Positions 1-7,548 of a stretch of 33,214 bases of DNA are shown one piece after another. Position numbers and translations under genes: made by a program. The DNA is from Flavobacteriales bacterium. GTDB lineage: Bacteria > Bacteroidota > Bacteroidia > Flavobacteriales > BACL11. How positions within the stretch are numbered: position 1 is the stretch's first letter; the number at the start of each line of letters is the position of its first letter. Location of the stretch: assembly GCA_014381465.1 (NCBI GenBank), contig JACNLP010000017.1, positions 1-33,214 on the forward strand. Direction: 5' to 3'. The notes beneath the pieces were generated by a model. That model saw only the letters and a list, made by a program, of their open reading frames with translations. It had not been told where the DNA came from and made no database searches.

Positions 1-297
1 TTTAATTAAAACAAAAAAGAACTCGCTTGATTCTAGAACCATTTTGTCATATAGTGTTAAGTTGACAGAAATTGCATTATAATCTGTTGATTCAGAAGAT
101 ATAATTTTTAGAAGACTAGATTTTCCAACACCTCTATCTCCAGAAATTATAAAGCTTTTACTTTGATTTGATATTGAGTTTCTTTTCAGTTGGTCTTTGA
201 TTCTTTTTAATAAAGTTAAATGTTTCTCTCCTACAAATAATTCTCTATTTCCTAATATTGTTCTATGAAACGGATTCGGATGTTTAAATAATGACAT
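1..297 (-). CDS. P-loop ATPase, N-terminal part (runs off the left edge)
   Basis: I translated this by hand from an ATG at 297; 99 codons stay open to base 1. The N-terminus has an NPF segment, then LFVGEKHLTLLKRI, then GDRGVGKSSL at about residues 53-62, a clear Walker A (GxxxxGKS) loop. The layout F-V-G-(R/E)-E followed some 30 residues later by Walker A is typical of STAND/Orc-like AAA ATPases that act as sensors in defence proteins. The rest of the protein, including Walker B and any effector domain, is outside the window. Its start overlaps the end of the HEPN gene by 14 nt in the same direction, so the two are probably translated together and act together. The ATPase assignment is firm; the STAND-like subtype is inference. 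Confidence 0.75.
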   Translation of the reverse strand, partial: MSLFKHPNPFHRTILGNRELFVGEKHLTLLKRIKDQLKRNSISNQSKSFIISGDRGVGKSSLLKIISSESTDYNAISVNLTLYDKMVLESSEFFFVLIK

Positions 298-1024
298 AAA
301 TTTTAGTTTTAATTTCTTTAATTAAGTTTTTATTAGAGTTGTAAAATCTTCTTAATTCAATTTTTGAGTCAGACTTACTATAAGTTAGCATGTATGAATG
401 AATTAAGTGCGATAATTTTTCAATGTCAATGTCAAGTTCTTCTAATGTTATTAAATGTGATGTGTTTTTAAAAATTTCAGTCTTAAATTCAGTTATATTA
501 TGAAAGTTTTCAATTTTTTCTAAGTTATTTGAAATGATATCTAAAATGTTTTCATGATTTTGAAGTTCAATTAATTCGTCAAAATCAACTAAGGCATTTG
601 TGACAATAGTATATACACCCTCTACAATGCTAAGTTCTCTTTTGTTAATAATTCTTGAATGGGCAATTTTATTTCTAATAGGAAATAAAATTTCTAAGTT
701 TTTCGAAATAGCTTCAATTTTAGATTGATCTAAATTTGGAAATAATTTTTTATTTTGTTTCATATTTAGGATGATAGATAAATCTGTAAATAGAATAAAA
801 TATAATTCATGAATATATTTTCCGCCTGTCCATTCTTTAATTGTTTTGCTTTTGGTTGATTTTATAGATTGAATCATTTGATTTGATAGTGGACCTTTAC
901 CGCTATTATCACTGACCCATTCCTTAGTTGGGAATCGTTTGTTAAATGTTTTGATAAGAAATTCTCTTAAAGAAATCTCTATCTCAGCAAGCATTTTATA
1001 TGCTTTAATATTATTTTCTAACAT
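284..1024 (-). CDS. HEPN-domain protein (Swt1-like), possible RNase effector
   Basis: This is a 246-residue soluble protein. The N-terminal helix (AYKMLAEIEISLREFL) resembles Swt1-like HEPN domains. RNKIAH at about residues 117-122 fits the HEPN catalytic signature R-x4-6-H with a polar residue after R, as in metal-independent RNases of toxin and defence systems. The rest is predicted helical with no other motif I recognise. I chose the ATG at 1024 rather than an in-frame TTG at 1033, because a TAAATTTG promoter box ends at 1031 and would cover the earlier start. The gene overlaps the downstream P-loop ATPase by 14 nt. Family knowledge makes a toxin or abortive-infection role plausible; RNase activity is not shown. 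It could instead be a non-catalytic HEPN protein. Confidence 0.65.
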   Translation of the reverse strand: MLENNIKAYKMLAEIEISLREFLIKTFNKRFPTKEWVSDNSGKGPLSNQMIQSIKSTKSKTIKEWTGGKYIHELYFILFTDLSIILNMKQNKKLFPNLDQSKIEAISKNLEILFPIRNKIAHSRIINKRELSIVEGVYTIVTNALVDFDELIELQNHENILDIISNNLEKIENFHNITEFKTEIFKNTSHLITLEELDIDIEKLSHLIHSYMLTYSKSDSKIELRRFYNSNKNLIKEIKTKIYVII

Positions 1025-1030
1025 ATAATT

Positions 1031-1038
1031 CAAATTTA
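1031..1038 (-). promoter_or_regulatory. -7 promoter box TAAATTTG upstream of the HEPN gene
   Basis: Read on the minus strand this is TAAATTTG, a match to the Bacteroidota -7 consensus TAnnTTTG. Only 6 nt separate it from the ATG, so the transcript would be almost leaderless. No convincing -33 element is visible. Confidence 0.4.
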
Positions 1039-1154
1039 TGCTAAATTAGTAATATAACTTATATTTTGTAATTTTTGTTAATTTGATATTATAATTCTTA
1101 CTAATAAAAGCATCTACTACCTAGTATTACTAAGTTTCCTTGTGTATCTAATTG

Positions 1155-1206
1155 TAATTGCGTGTTTACGCGCGTAAAGCACGGGTATTTATCTAGTAGG
1201 CAATTA
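1155..1206. repeat. Nested palindrome in the 344-nt gap between the HEPN/ATPase and AbiE modules
   Basis: The centre is a perfect 14-nt palindrome, TTTACGCGCGTAAA (1165-1178). It extends to CGTG at 1161-1164 and CACG at 1180-1183 with one unpaired G, and is enclosed by outer inverted arms TAATTGC (1155-1161) and GCAATTA (1200-1206). It is far more GC-rich than its surroundings. No T-run follows on either strand, so it is not a standard terminator. It could be a binding site, a replication or transfer site, or an element boundary. Elsewhere in the gap 1034-1377 I see only a short AT-rich hairpin (1354-1372) and no coding region. Confidence 0.6.
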
Positions 1207-1377
1207 AAAATACTAATTTATTTACTAGTAATTTATTATTTTAAAACACAATTAATTATATTTTATAAAATATGCTCTTGCTCATTTTTAGGCCGAATAA
1301 CCACTGCTAAAGTAGTATGATTTCCATTCAGTTTTTTTTTAAGTTTTGGCTCTATAATTTGCGGGAAATTATTTCGA

Positions 1378-2319
1378 CTAAATAAACGATATTAACTTCT
1401 TAAACGAATTAGAAATTTCTTGTTCTGTAGGAATTTTTCTGTACGCTAAAGTTGATAATTCATTCTCGTATTTTTTCTTTAGTTTTTTCCAACAGCCATC
1501 AAAGTCAATAAGAAGAGGGGAGTTGTTTAAATCTTTTTGATCCCAGTTGTTTGGTTCGTCAAATATTAGTTTGTCATGTGTTACTAATTGGTGGAAACTG
1601 TCCTTAAATCGATCTGATTCTACAAAACGAATACAATCATCATCTTGCATTAAAAAATATAAGTCGTAAAAATGTCGAATTTTGGAAGATATACCAGAAA
1701 TATAATCTTCACTAAATGAAAAGCGTATCAATGACGCTAGTTTTTCCTGTAAGGTCTGTTCCTTGCTCAATACATTTATTGAGAATGGTTGCAGTTGAAA
1801 TTTATTAATATACTCATCTTCTTTTAATTCATAAAGTAAGTCATATATAAAGCTTGTAATGCTTAGCTGGTTAAACGGAAAGGGATTGGAAAAGGCATTT
1901 ACTTCAACTATTAATTTATTTGCTTCATTCCTTGTTAAAATTGTTTTGTACTCAAATAATGACTTACGAAATTGAGAGCCTTTGCTTGTTACTCCTTCAA
2001 CATTTATTTCTGTAAGACCAATTGTAATCTCTTTTTCAACTGAGCGAATTAATGTTTTGACAGCATTATTACTTTTTCCGTCTTCATTGATAACAGCAAT
2101 ATCTACATCCTCAGAAAATCTATCAATTAAGTTATATCCTTTGGATAGGGAAGTACCACCTTTAAAAACTACTTGATTTAAATATTTGCTTTTGGATAGT
2201 TTAAATAAAACATAAGAAATCCAATAATCCTTTTCTACAAAAACTTCACTCATTTCTTTCTTATTAGCTACTGCTAAAATTAATTCCTTAAATAATTTCT
2301 TGTTTTCGTGTAATTTCAT
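1378..2319 (-). CDS. AbiEii/AbiGii-family nucleotidyltransferase toxin
   Basis: This 313-residue protein carries the signature of the AbiEii nucleotidyltransferase family. KGGTSLSKGY (about residues 53-62) holds the GGTS nucleotide-binding turn, and RFSEDVDIAV (67-76) holds the paired aspartates (D71, D73) that bind metal. In type IV toxin-antitoxin systems this enzyme is the toxin; characterised relatives transfer nucleotides to RNA substrates such as tRNA. The start overlaps the stop of the upstream antitoxin-like gene as ATGA, so expression is translationally coupled in the usual antitoxin-first order. Length fits the family. The exact target cannot be read from sequence. Confidence 0.88.
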   Translation of the reverse strand: MKLHENKKLFKELILAVANKKEMSEVFVEKDYWISYVLFKLSKSKYLNQVVFKGGTSLSKGYNLIDRFSEDVDIAVINEDGKSNNAVKTLIRSVEKEITIGLTEINVEGVTSKGSQFRKSLFEYKTILTRNEANKLIVEVNAFSNPFPFNQLSITSFIYDLLYELKEDEYINKFQLQPFSINVLSKEQTLQEKLASLIRFSFSEDYISGISSKIRHFYDLYFLMQDDDCIRFVESDRFKDSFHQLVTHDKLIFDEPNNWDQKDLNNSPLLIDFDGCWKKLKKKYENELSTLAYRKIPTEQEISNSFKKLISFI

Positions 2320-3041
2320 TTAATATTCCAGCTTTTAAGTGTTGGTAAGGTTTTCTCAGTAATATTGTACTTGTAAGTTGATATTTTATTTAGAGATTTT
2401 TTCAATATCTCTAATGCAGATTTTTTGTTTTCTTTTTCTAATAATGCTCCTAAAAGAGCTTGTGTTGATGGAGGATATTTTAAGGCTAGTTTAGCTATCC
2501 TTTCCGTTTCCTTATTGTTTAGTTTTTTAAGTATTGATAATAGCCTTATACAGGATAAATCAACAGTAGTATCAGGTATTTTCTTTATTAATCGGATTGC
2601 ATCTAAAATCCTCAATAATGGAATGTTTTCTTTTGTAATTGTATTTTTCTGTTTTATAAAAGAAATACTGAATCGTCCTCTTTTAATACTTGCTTTCGAA
2701 TCATTTCTTCCTATTTGAATTATTGAGCTTATTTGGGTTGTTAGTCCTAAAACATTAAAATATCCCATTCCTGTGGTATAACCGATAAGCTTCCCATTTT
2801 CCTCTAATAAATCTTTTACTATCTGATATTGTTCAGGCACAACATCTCCAAATTTTGTTTCCTGTTGCTTGTAATATTTACCTTTTGATAATTTAATTAT
2901 TTCACCAGAAATCACCATTCGATTTAAACACTTGATGATAGTTCCTTGAAGGTTCACATCAGAAGTAAAATCCTTGTAGGTGAAAACATAACTATTTTCA
3001 AGTTTAGCTATCTTATTGCGGATGTTATCTGATGTATTCAT
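2316..3041 (-). CDS. AbiEi-like antitoxin/regulator (DUF6088-type)
   Basis: This 241-residue protein lies directly upstream of the AbiEii toxin. The N-terminal part (NIRNKIAKLENSYVFTYKDF and on to about residue 60) looks like a winged helix: it ends with LSKGKYYK, the wing-like (L/I)xxGxY motif seen in AbiEi and DUF6088 antitoxins. The C-terminal part (from about residue 70) contains LIGYTTGMGYFNVLGL, also typical of that group. By family knowledge it neutralises the toxin and represses its own operon. I chose the ATG at 3041 over one ten codons upstream because a TATATTTG box (3059-3066) sits where the longer start would be. The family call is from pattern and context, not from a search. Confidence 0.75.
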   Translation of the reverse strand: MNTSDNIRNKIAKLENSYVFTYKDFTSDVNLQGTIIKCLNRMVISGEIIKLSKGKYYKQQETKFGDVVPEQYQIVKDLLEENGKLIGYTTGMGYFNVLGLTTQISSIIQIGRNDSKASIKRGRFSISFIKQKNTITKENIPLLRILDAIRLIKKIPDTTVDLSCIRLLSILKKLNNKETERIAKLALKYPPSTQALLGALLEKENKKSALEILKKSLNKISTYKYNITEKTLPTLKSWNIK

Positions 3042-3058
3042 GATTTGTAAAATATTTG

Positions 3059-3066
3059 CAAATATA
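3059..3066 (-). promoter_or_regulatory. -7 promoter box TATATTTG upstream of the AbiE-like operon
   Basis: On the minus strand TATATTTG followed by C matches TAnnTTTG. It lies 17 nt upstream of the antitoxin ATG and supports the shorter start. Confidence 0.45.
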
Positions 3067-3107
3067 TACAATTGTCTTGTTTTTTGGTTAATAAACTGGA
3101 CAATTTA

Positions 3108-4331
3108 TTAGTCATCAGTTCCGATAACCGCCTCTAAAGCACTATCAGTTTCTCTATTCATGAAGCTTTGCTGATAGTTTATAGTAGTTGTAATGTCGCT
3201 ATGTCTATAAAGTTTCTGTAGCATCTGTACTGGAATCTTATCTCCTGAAATGATTCCAAAAGAATGCCGTGCAATATGACAACTTAAAGTTTTAGTGATT
3301 CCTGCTTTTTTAGCAATTTTTTTCAACCATTTATTGTATTTGCTTTTAGCTGAAGTTAGTTTCCTGTAAATATCCTTATTGTCAGTTATATCAGCTTTAT
3401 TAAGTTCTGGCAATACAAAGGTGTCTAATTTATTTTTTCTAACCTTATACAGGTTTATAATGCGTTCAGCCTTAGATGTAATCTTAACTGAGCCTACTTT
3501 ATTGTTTTTTCCCATTTTATAATAGAGTCTACCATCATTTAAATCGCTCCATTTAATTCTTAACACATCTGATATTCTTGCGCCTGCAAGATAAAATGAT
3601 AGTAGAAATGAATTTCTGGCATTCCACTGAGTTGTTCCTTCTTCTAATTCACAATCCTCTAACAGTTTTATTTCATCAAGATTTAATCCAATTTTTTGGC
3701 TGTCAGGAAACTTTATCCTTACTCCATTTTCTCCAAAAGGGTAGAGGTTAGCATCAGCTATTCCTTCTCTAATGGCTCTATTGTAAAGTGTTCTTACTAA
3801 AATAAGGTGATTGACAGCAGTTCTCTCAGCTAACTTTACCTTAGTAAGAAGGTAAGTTTTGTATTTTTTAATATTAGTTACTGTGAGTTTATCAAATGTA
3901 GCATTTTCTCCAAAAAAGGATAGAAGGTGTCTTATTCTGGATTTTTCAGAGCTAACTCGAGTATATTTTTCTAATGCAATAAGTTCATTGTAAAATTCAT
4001 CACACATAGCTTTAATAGTGTAATTCCTTATGACTTTATCAAACAATCTTGCTTTTACTTCTTCAATGTCAAATGATTTTTTCTTTTCTTGTATTTGGAT
4101 AAGATAGACTTCAACCAAATTTATTTTATGAGTAATGAAGTTATTTATTCTAACTGAGTTTTCATAAGATTTTCTAACCCTATTATTTTTGGCATCCCAA
4201 TATTTTGGGTCAATATCAATTCCTAAAGTAACATATCGAGCATTCCTATTTACGGTAATTCTAATTTCAATAGGAATTTTCCCAGATTTTTTTACTTTTG
4301 CTTTTCTTGTAATTGCTTTTACATACCCCAT
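3108..4331 (-). CDS. Tyrosine recombinase (integrase) of the genomic island
   Basis: The protein is about 407 residues, the usual size for Bacteroidota tyrosine integrases. The N-terminus is an arm-binding-like region (KIPIEIRITVNRNARYVTLG) and the middle is a SAM-like core-binding region. The C-terminal catalytic domain shows the box I arginine in GARISDVLRIKW (about R252), HIARHS (H352, R355), the later histidine in YRHSDI (H377) and the nucleophile in TTINYQ (Y386). All key residues appear intact. It lies about 145 nt from a tRNA 3' fragment and reads inward, as expected for an enzyme that integrated this island. An ATG 13 codons upstream (4370) is an alternative start; I prefer MGYVKAITRK. 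Confidence 0.92.
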   Translation of the reverse strand: MGYVKAITRKAKVKKSGKIPIEIRITVNRNARYVTLGIDIDPKYWDAKNNRVRKSYENSVRINNFITHKINLVEVYLIQIQEKKKSFDIEEVKARLFDKVIRNYTIKAMCDEFYNELIALEKYTRVSSEKSRIRHLLSFFGENATFDKLTVTNIKKYKTYLLTKVKLAERTAVNHLILVRTLYNRAIREGIADANLYPFGENGVRIKFPDSQKIGLNLDEIKLLEDCELEEGTTQWNARNSFLLSFYLAGARISDVLRIKWSDLNDGRLYYKMGKNNKVGSVKITSKAERIINLYKVRKNKLDTFVLPELNKADITDNKDIYRKLTSAKSKYNKWLKKIAKKAGITKTLSCHIARHSFGIISGDKIPVQMLQKLYRHSDITTTINYQQSFMNRETDSALEAVIGTDD

Positions 4332-4413
4332 TTTATTCTTGTTTAAAAAAGTCAAACAATAGTACAACATTTTGCGTTTAAAACCACTTAAATACGATTA
4401 AATGCAATTTCAG

Positions 4414-4428
4414 GTTGTTAGTTACTAG
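4414..4428 (-). repeat. Dispersed intergenic repeat, copy 1
   Basis: Read on the minus strand this is CTAGTAACTAACAAC, an exact 15-nt match to 9478-9492. Related sequence recurs at 12889-12920. It lies between the integrase and the tRNA fragment. Confidence 0.5.
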
Positions 4429-4475
4429 GTTTATATTCAGTTGTTTATAGCGTTTTTTGAGTTTTAATTTTCATA

Positions 4476-4517
4476 TTCATAACCCTGAGGTCGGGAGTTC
4501 AAATCTCCCTCACGCTA
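4476..4517 (+). other. tRNA 3' fragment (CAU anticodon): probable island attachment site
   Basis: These bases form the 3' half of a tRNA: anticodon loop TTCATAA (CAU at 4478-4480), stem strand CCCTG, variable AGGTC, a perfect T arm (GGGAG at 4493-4497, loop TTCAAAT, CTCCC at 4505-4509), acceptor strand TCACGCT and discriminator A. The upstream bases do not supply the matching CAGGG stem or a D arm, so this is not a complete tRNA. Tyrosine recombinases often insert into the 3' half of tRNA genes and leave such a copy. With the integrase adjacent, this is best read as the right end of the island. The intact gene should lie to the left of base 1. Met or Ile(CAU) identity cannot be settled from this half. 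Confidence 0.72.
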
Positions 4518-4527
4518 CTAGATATAG

Positions 4528-4550
4528 AAGGCCCTTTAGGGTCTTTTTTT
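4528..4550 (+). terminator. Rho-independent terminator after the tRNA fragment
   Basis: Stem GGCCC (4530-4534) pairs with GGGTC (4539-4543, one G-T pair) around a TTTA loop, with flanking A-T pairs and a run of seven or more T. It is probably the original terminator of the tRNA gene. Confidence 0.7.
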
Positions 4551-4664
4551 ATTTAATAACTTTTCTATTTTTTGTTAATAATTCTATTTTAGATACATCA
4601 TTTAAAAGCGTAATTGATTGTACTTTTATCGAATATTAAAAATTAGAAGAAAAACTTACATCAA

Positions 4665-5471
4665 ATGGCAAAAATTATAGCAATTGCAAACCAAAAAGGA
4701 GGCGTTGGCAAAACCACAACTGCAATGAATTTAGCAGCAGGCTTAGGGGTTCTTGAACAAAAAGTACTTTTAGTAGATGCGGATCCACAAACCAATGCTA
4801 CTTCTGGTGTTGGGCACGACCCAAAAAATATAAAAGAAGGAATTTATGAATGTTTGCTTGGAAAAGCAAAAGCAAAAGATATAATCTTGGAAACAAAAAC
4901 GCCTAATCTCTATCTTTTACCATCTCATATCGATTTAATTGGAGCTGAACTTGAGTTAGTAAATTTGCCAAATAGAGAAAATATGATGAGAGAGGTACTT
5001 GCAGAGGTTTCACCTGATTACGATTATATTATTATTGATTGCGCTCCGTCACTTGGCTTAATTACACTAAATTCTCTTACTGCATGCGATTCTGTTATTA
5101 TCCCTATTCAGTGTGAATATTTTGCTTTAGAGGGCTTGGGAAAACTGCTAAATACTATTAAAATTGTACAACAAAGGTTAAATATAAATCTTGTAATTGA
5201 GGGGTTACTTCTTACCATGTATGATACTCGATTGCGACTTTCCAACCAAGTAGTGGAAGAAGTGAAAAAACATTTTCAGGACATGGTTTTTAAAACCATT
5301 ATCCACCGAAATGTTCGGCTTGGCGAATCGCCATCTTATGGAGAAACAATAATTATGCATGATGCAACAAGTAAAGGAGCGATAAATTACTTAAATTTGG
5401 CAAATGAACTATTGCAAAAACAAATGAAAACCAAATCTGAAACACAAGAATTGATTCAAGATAATGAATAA
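4665..5471 (+). CDS. parA: Chromosome-partitioning ATPase ParA (Soj)
   Basis: This 268-residue MinD/ParA-family ATPase has the deviant Walker A motif KGGVGKTT at residues 11-18, VDADPQ just before residue 45, and [10 protein letters not shown] in the middle. It lacks the N-terminal DNA-binding extension of plasmid type Ia ParA proteins, which fits a chromosomal Soj-type protein. With ParB it moves and separates replication origins. It overlaps parB by 8 nt and heads the conserved Bacteroidota core cluster parA-parB-DUF5683-dapB-lepB. The upstream gap to the tRNA fragment shows no clear promoter box. No parS-like site was noticed in the window. Confidence 0.96.
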   Translation: MAKIIAIANQKGGVGKTTTAMNLAAGLGVLEQKVLLVDADPQTNATSGVGHDPKNIKEGIYECLLGKAKAKDIILETKTPNLYLLPSHIDLIGAELELVNLPNRENMMREVLAEVSPDYDYIIIDCAPSLGLITLNSLTACDSVIIPIQCEYFALEGLGKLLNTIKIVQQRLNINLVIEGLLLTMYDTRLRLSNQVVEEVKKHFQDMVFKTIIHRNVRLGESPSYGETIIMHDATSKGAINYLNLANELLQKQMKTKSETQELIQDNE

Positions 5472-6327
5472 AAAACAAAATGGCTTAGGAAAAGGATTAG
5501 GAGCAATACTCCCAATTGCAGAAAAATTTGTAGAGATTCCCCTTTCCAATATTCAGGCTAATCCTTTTCAGCCCAGAAAAAAGTTTAATCAACAAGCATT
5601 AGAAGAATTAGCTTCATCCATAAAAGAATTAGGAATAATTCAGCCTATTACAGTTCGTAAATTGGGTTTTGAAAAATATCAACTTATTTCAGGAGAAAGA
5701 AGATTTAGAGCATCACAAGTGGCAGGACTTATAAAAATTCCAGCTTTTGTGAAGGTTGCAGATGATAAAGAAATGCTTGAAATGGCTTTAGTAGAGAATA
5801 TTCAAAGGATAGATTTGAACCCTATTGAAGTGGCTTTAAGTTATAAAAGATTGATAGAAGAATGTAACTTAACACAGGAAGAATGTAGCGAAAGAGTAGG
5901 GAAAAATAGAACAACTATTACTAATTTTTTACGCATTTTAAAACTACCAGAGCAAGTGCAAGTTGGATTGCAAAATCAGAAGATTAGTATGGGGCATGCA
6001 AGGGCTTTACTATCATTAAAAGATAAACAATCACAAATTAATTTGTTTCATGATATAGTTGAAAATGGTGCTTCAGTTCGTGAAGTAGAGCAAATGGTAA
6101 GAGACTTTGCTGAAACAGATTACAAAAGAACATCAAAGGATAAAAAAGTGAGAATAGTAAACCCATTACCCTTTGACAAGCAAAGAAAAATGCATGAGTT
6201 GTCTAACTATTTAGATAGAGAAGTTCAGCTAAAAACAAACAAAAAAGGAAAAGGGAAATTGATTATTCCTTTTTCCTCTGATGAAGATTTTGAAGAGATT
6301 CTCTCCCTTATTAAAAGTAATTCTTGA
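5464..6327 (+). CDS. parB: Chromosome-partitioning protein ParB
   Basis: This 287-residue protein has the ParB N-terminal CTPase domain: [10 protein letters not shown] (about 75-84) carries the GERRxRA motif, and PFQPRKKF lies before it. Next come [14 protein letters not shown] and a helix-turn-helix ([20 protein letters not shown], about 138-157) that binds parS. The C-terminal part is basic and is probably the dimerisation domain. It overlaps parA by 8 nt. Together they load condensin and segregate origins in other bacteria. The gene ends in TGA that overlaps a TTG start for the next gene. Confidence 0.96.
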   Translation: MNKKQNGLGKGLGAILPIAEKFVEIPLSNIQANPFQPRKKFNQQALEELASSIKELGIIQPITVRKLGFEKYQLISGERRFRASQVAGLIKIPAFVKVADDKEMLEMALVENIQRIDLNPIEVALSYKRLIEECNLTQEECSERVGKNRTTITNFLRILKLPEQVQVGLQNQKISMGHARALLSLKDKQSQINLFHDIVENGASVREVEQMVRDFAETDYKRTSKDKKVRIVNPLPFDKQRKMHELSNYLDREVQLKTNKKGKGKLIIPFSSDEDFEEILSLIKSNS

Positions 6328-6842
6328 TATTTTTAAAACAAATAATTCTGATTATTTTTTGCATCTTTCCCCTTTTGCAGGTAAAAGCTCAGGATTTATC
6401 TAAGCCAATTCATTCCCCAAAAAAAGCTGCACTTTTATCGGCTGTACTCCCAGGACTTGGACAAATTTACAATAAGAAATATTGGAAAGTACCTATTATT
6501 TATGGAGGATTGCTTACTTCCGCATATTATATAAATGATAATAATATTCAGTATCAGCAATATAAAAAAGCATATTTATTAAGGATTGATAACAACCCTA
6601 ATACTATTGATGATTTTGTAAGCGATTATAGTAGTCGCGACTTACTTATTTTAAAAGATTTTTATAGGAGAAATAGAGAAATATCTATCCTTATTTTTAC
6701 AGGGGTTTATATCTTAAATATTGTAGATGCTTCTGTTGATGCACATCTTTTTTACTATGATGTCTCTAATGATATTTCCTTACATTTTTTACCAATCTCA
6801 ACTGCTCATTTTAATGGATTTAGTTTAACAATAAATTTATAA
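6324..6842 (+). CDS. DUF5683 exported protein
   Basis: The 172-residue product has an N-terminal signal sequence (KQIILIIFCIFPLLQVKAQ, probable cleavage after KAQ). The DUF5683 core follows: SPKKAALLSAVLPGLGQIYN, then KYWKVPIIYGGL with a hydrophobic segment, and a second hydrophobic segment with LNIVDASVDAHLF. The function of this family is unknown; it is constantly found in this parAB-dapB cluster in Bacteroidota. The only plausible start is TTG at 6324, overlapping the parB stop as TTGA, which mimics the ATGA couplings seen elsewhere here. The stop codon overlaps the dapB promoter box. Confidence 0.85.
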   Translation: MIFLKQIILIIFCIFPLLQVKAQDLSKPIHSPKKAALLSAVLPGLGQIYNKKYWKVPIIYGGLLTSAYYINDNNIQYQQYKKAYLLRIDNNPNTIDDFVSDYSSRDLLILKDFYRRNREISILIFTGVYILNIVDASVDAHLFYYDVSNDISLHFLPISTAHFNGFSLTINL

Positions 6843-6847
6843 ATTTG
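6840..6847 (+). promoter_or_regulatory. -7 promoter box TAAATTTG upstream of dapB
   Basis: TAAATTTGCC fits the Bacteroidota -7 consensus and ends 4 nt before the dapB ATG. If used, the dapB mRNA would start at or next to its start codon. Confidence 0.35.
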
Positions 6848-6851
6848 CCAG

Positions 6852-7523
6852 ATGAATATTGCAATTTTAGGAAATGGAAAAATGGGGAAGCGCATTAGCG
6901 AACTCGCCAAAGAAAAAGGACATACTATTGTTGCAGTTTCATCATCAGAAAATCCTGCACATACTTTGGATTTAATCACAGCTGATGTTGCCATAGATTT
7001 TAGCACGCCTAAGTCCGCTTTTAAAAATATTGCTCATGCAATAAACAGTGGAATACCTGTTGTTTCTGGCACTACTGGCTGGCTTAGTAAATTGGAAGAA
7101 ATAGAAAAACTTTGTACAGAGAAAGAGGGCGCTTTTCTGTATGCTTCTAATTTTAGTTTAGGGATGAACATCTTCTTTCAACTTAATAAGCAATTGGCAA
7201 CACTGATGAAAAATCAGGATTATGAAAGTAATATTCATGAAATTCATCATACCAAAAAATTAGATTCACCAAGCGGAACTGCAATTACACTAAGTGAGCA
7301 AACAAAGGAAATATCAAATATCAGACCTATAATTACTGCTGATAGAATTGATGATACTCCAGGAACACATATTATAAGTTACACATCAGGAGTTGATGAA
7401 ATAGAAATAAAACACACGGCTAAAAACCGTGATGGATTCGCAATGGGAGCAATAATTGCTGCTGAGTGGATTATTGGAAAGAAAGGTATTTTCAGTATGA
7501 ATGATGTACTGCAAATACAATAA
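6852..7523 (+). CDS. dapB: 4-hydroxy-tetrahydrodipicolinate reductase
   Basis: DapB reduces hydroxy-tetrahydrodipicolinate with NAD(P)H in the diaminopimelate route to lysine and peptidoglycan. The 223-residue protein shows the Rossmann motif GNGKMG (7-12), VAIDFSTP, VSGTTGW (71-77) and the substrate-binding segment EIHHTKKLDSPSGTA (130-144) with H132, H133 and K136 in the expected places. It is a little shorter than typical proteobacterial DapB (about 270), in line with compact Bacteroidota versions. No required motif appears missing. lepB follows after 25 nt in the same direction. Confidence 0.95.
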   Translation: MNIAILGNGKMGKRISELAKEKGHTIVAVSSSENPAHTLDLITADVAIDFSTPKSAFKNIAHAINSGIPVVSGTTGWLSKLEEIEKLCTEKEGAFLYASNFSLGMNIFFQLNKQLATLMKNQDYESNIHEIHHTKKLDSPSGTAITLSEQTKEISNIRPIITADRIDDTPGTHIISYTSGVDEIEIKHTAKNRDGFAMGAIIAAEWIIGKKGIFSMNDVLQIQ

Positions 7524-7548
7524 AAAAGAAATAAAGCGTTAAAAAAAC

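Noticed and set aside
1354-1372. Terminator after the AbiEii toxin (ATAATTT-GCGGG-AAATTAT hairpin)
   Set aside because: The stem is only A/T pairs and no T-run follows on the minus strand, so termination is unlikely.
4449-4517. A complete degenerate tRNA using AGCGT at 4449 as the acceptor 5' strand
   Set aside because: AGCGT matches the acceptor only partly, and no D arm or anticodon stem partner exists, so only the 3' half is tRNA-derived.
4457-4639. Small open frame over the tRNA 3' fragment
   Set aside because: NPEVGSSNLPHA is what a tRNA T arm gives when translated; there is no other coding signal.
4665-6327. Plasmid-type partition genes belonging to the island
   Set aside because: They lie outside the tRNA fragment boundary, are followed by dapB and lepB in the usual core order, and ParA lacks the plasmid-type N-terminal extension.
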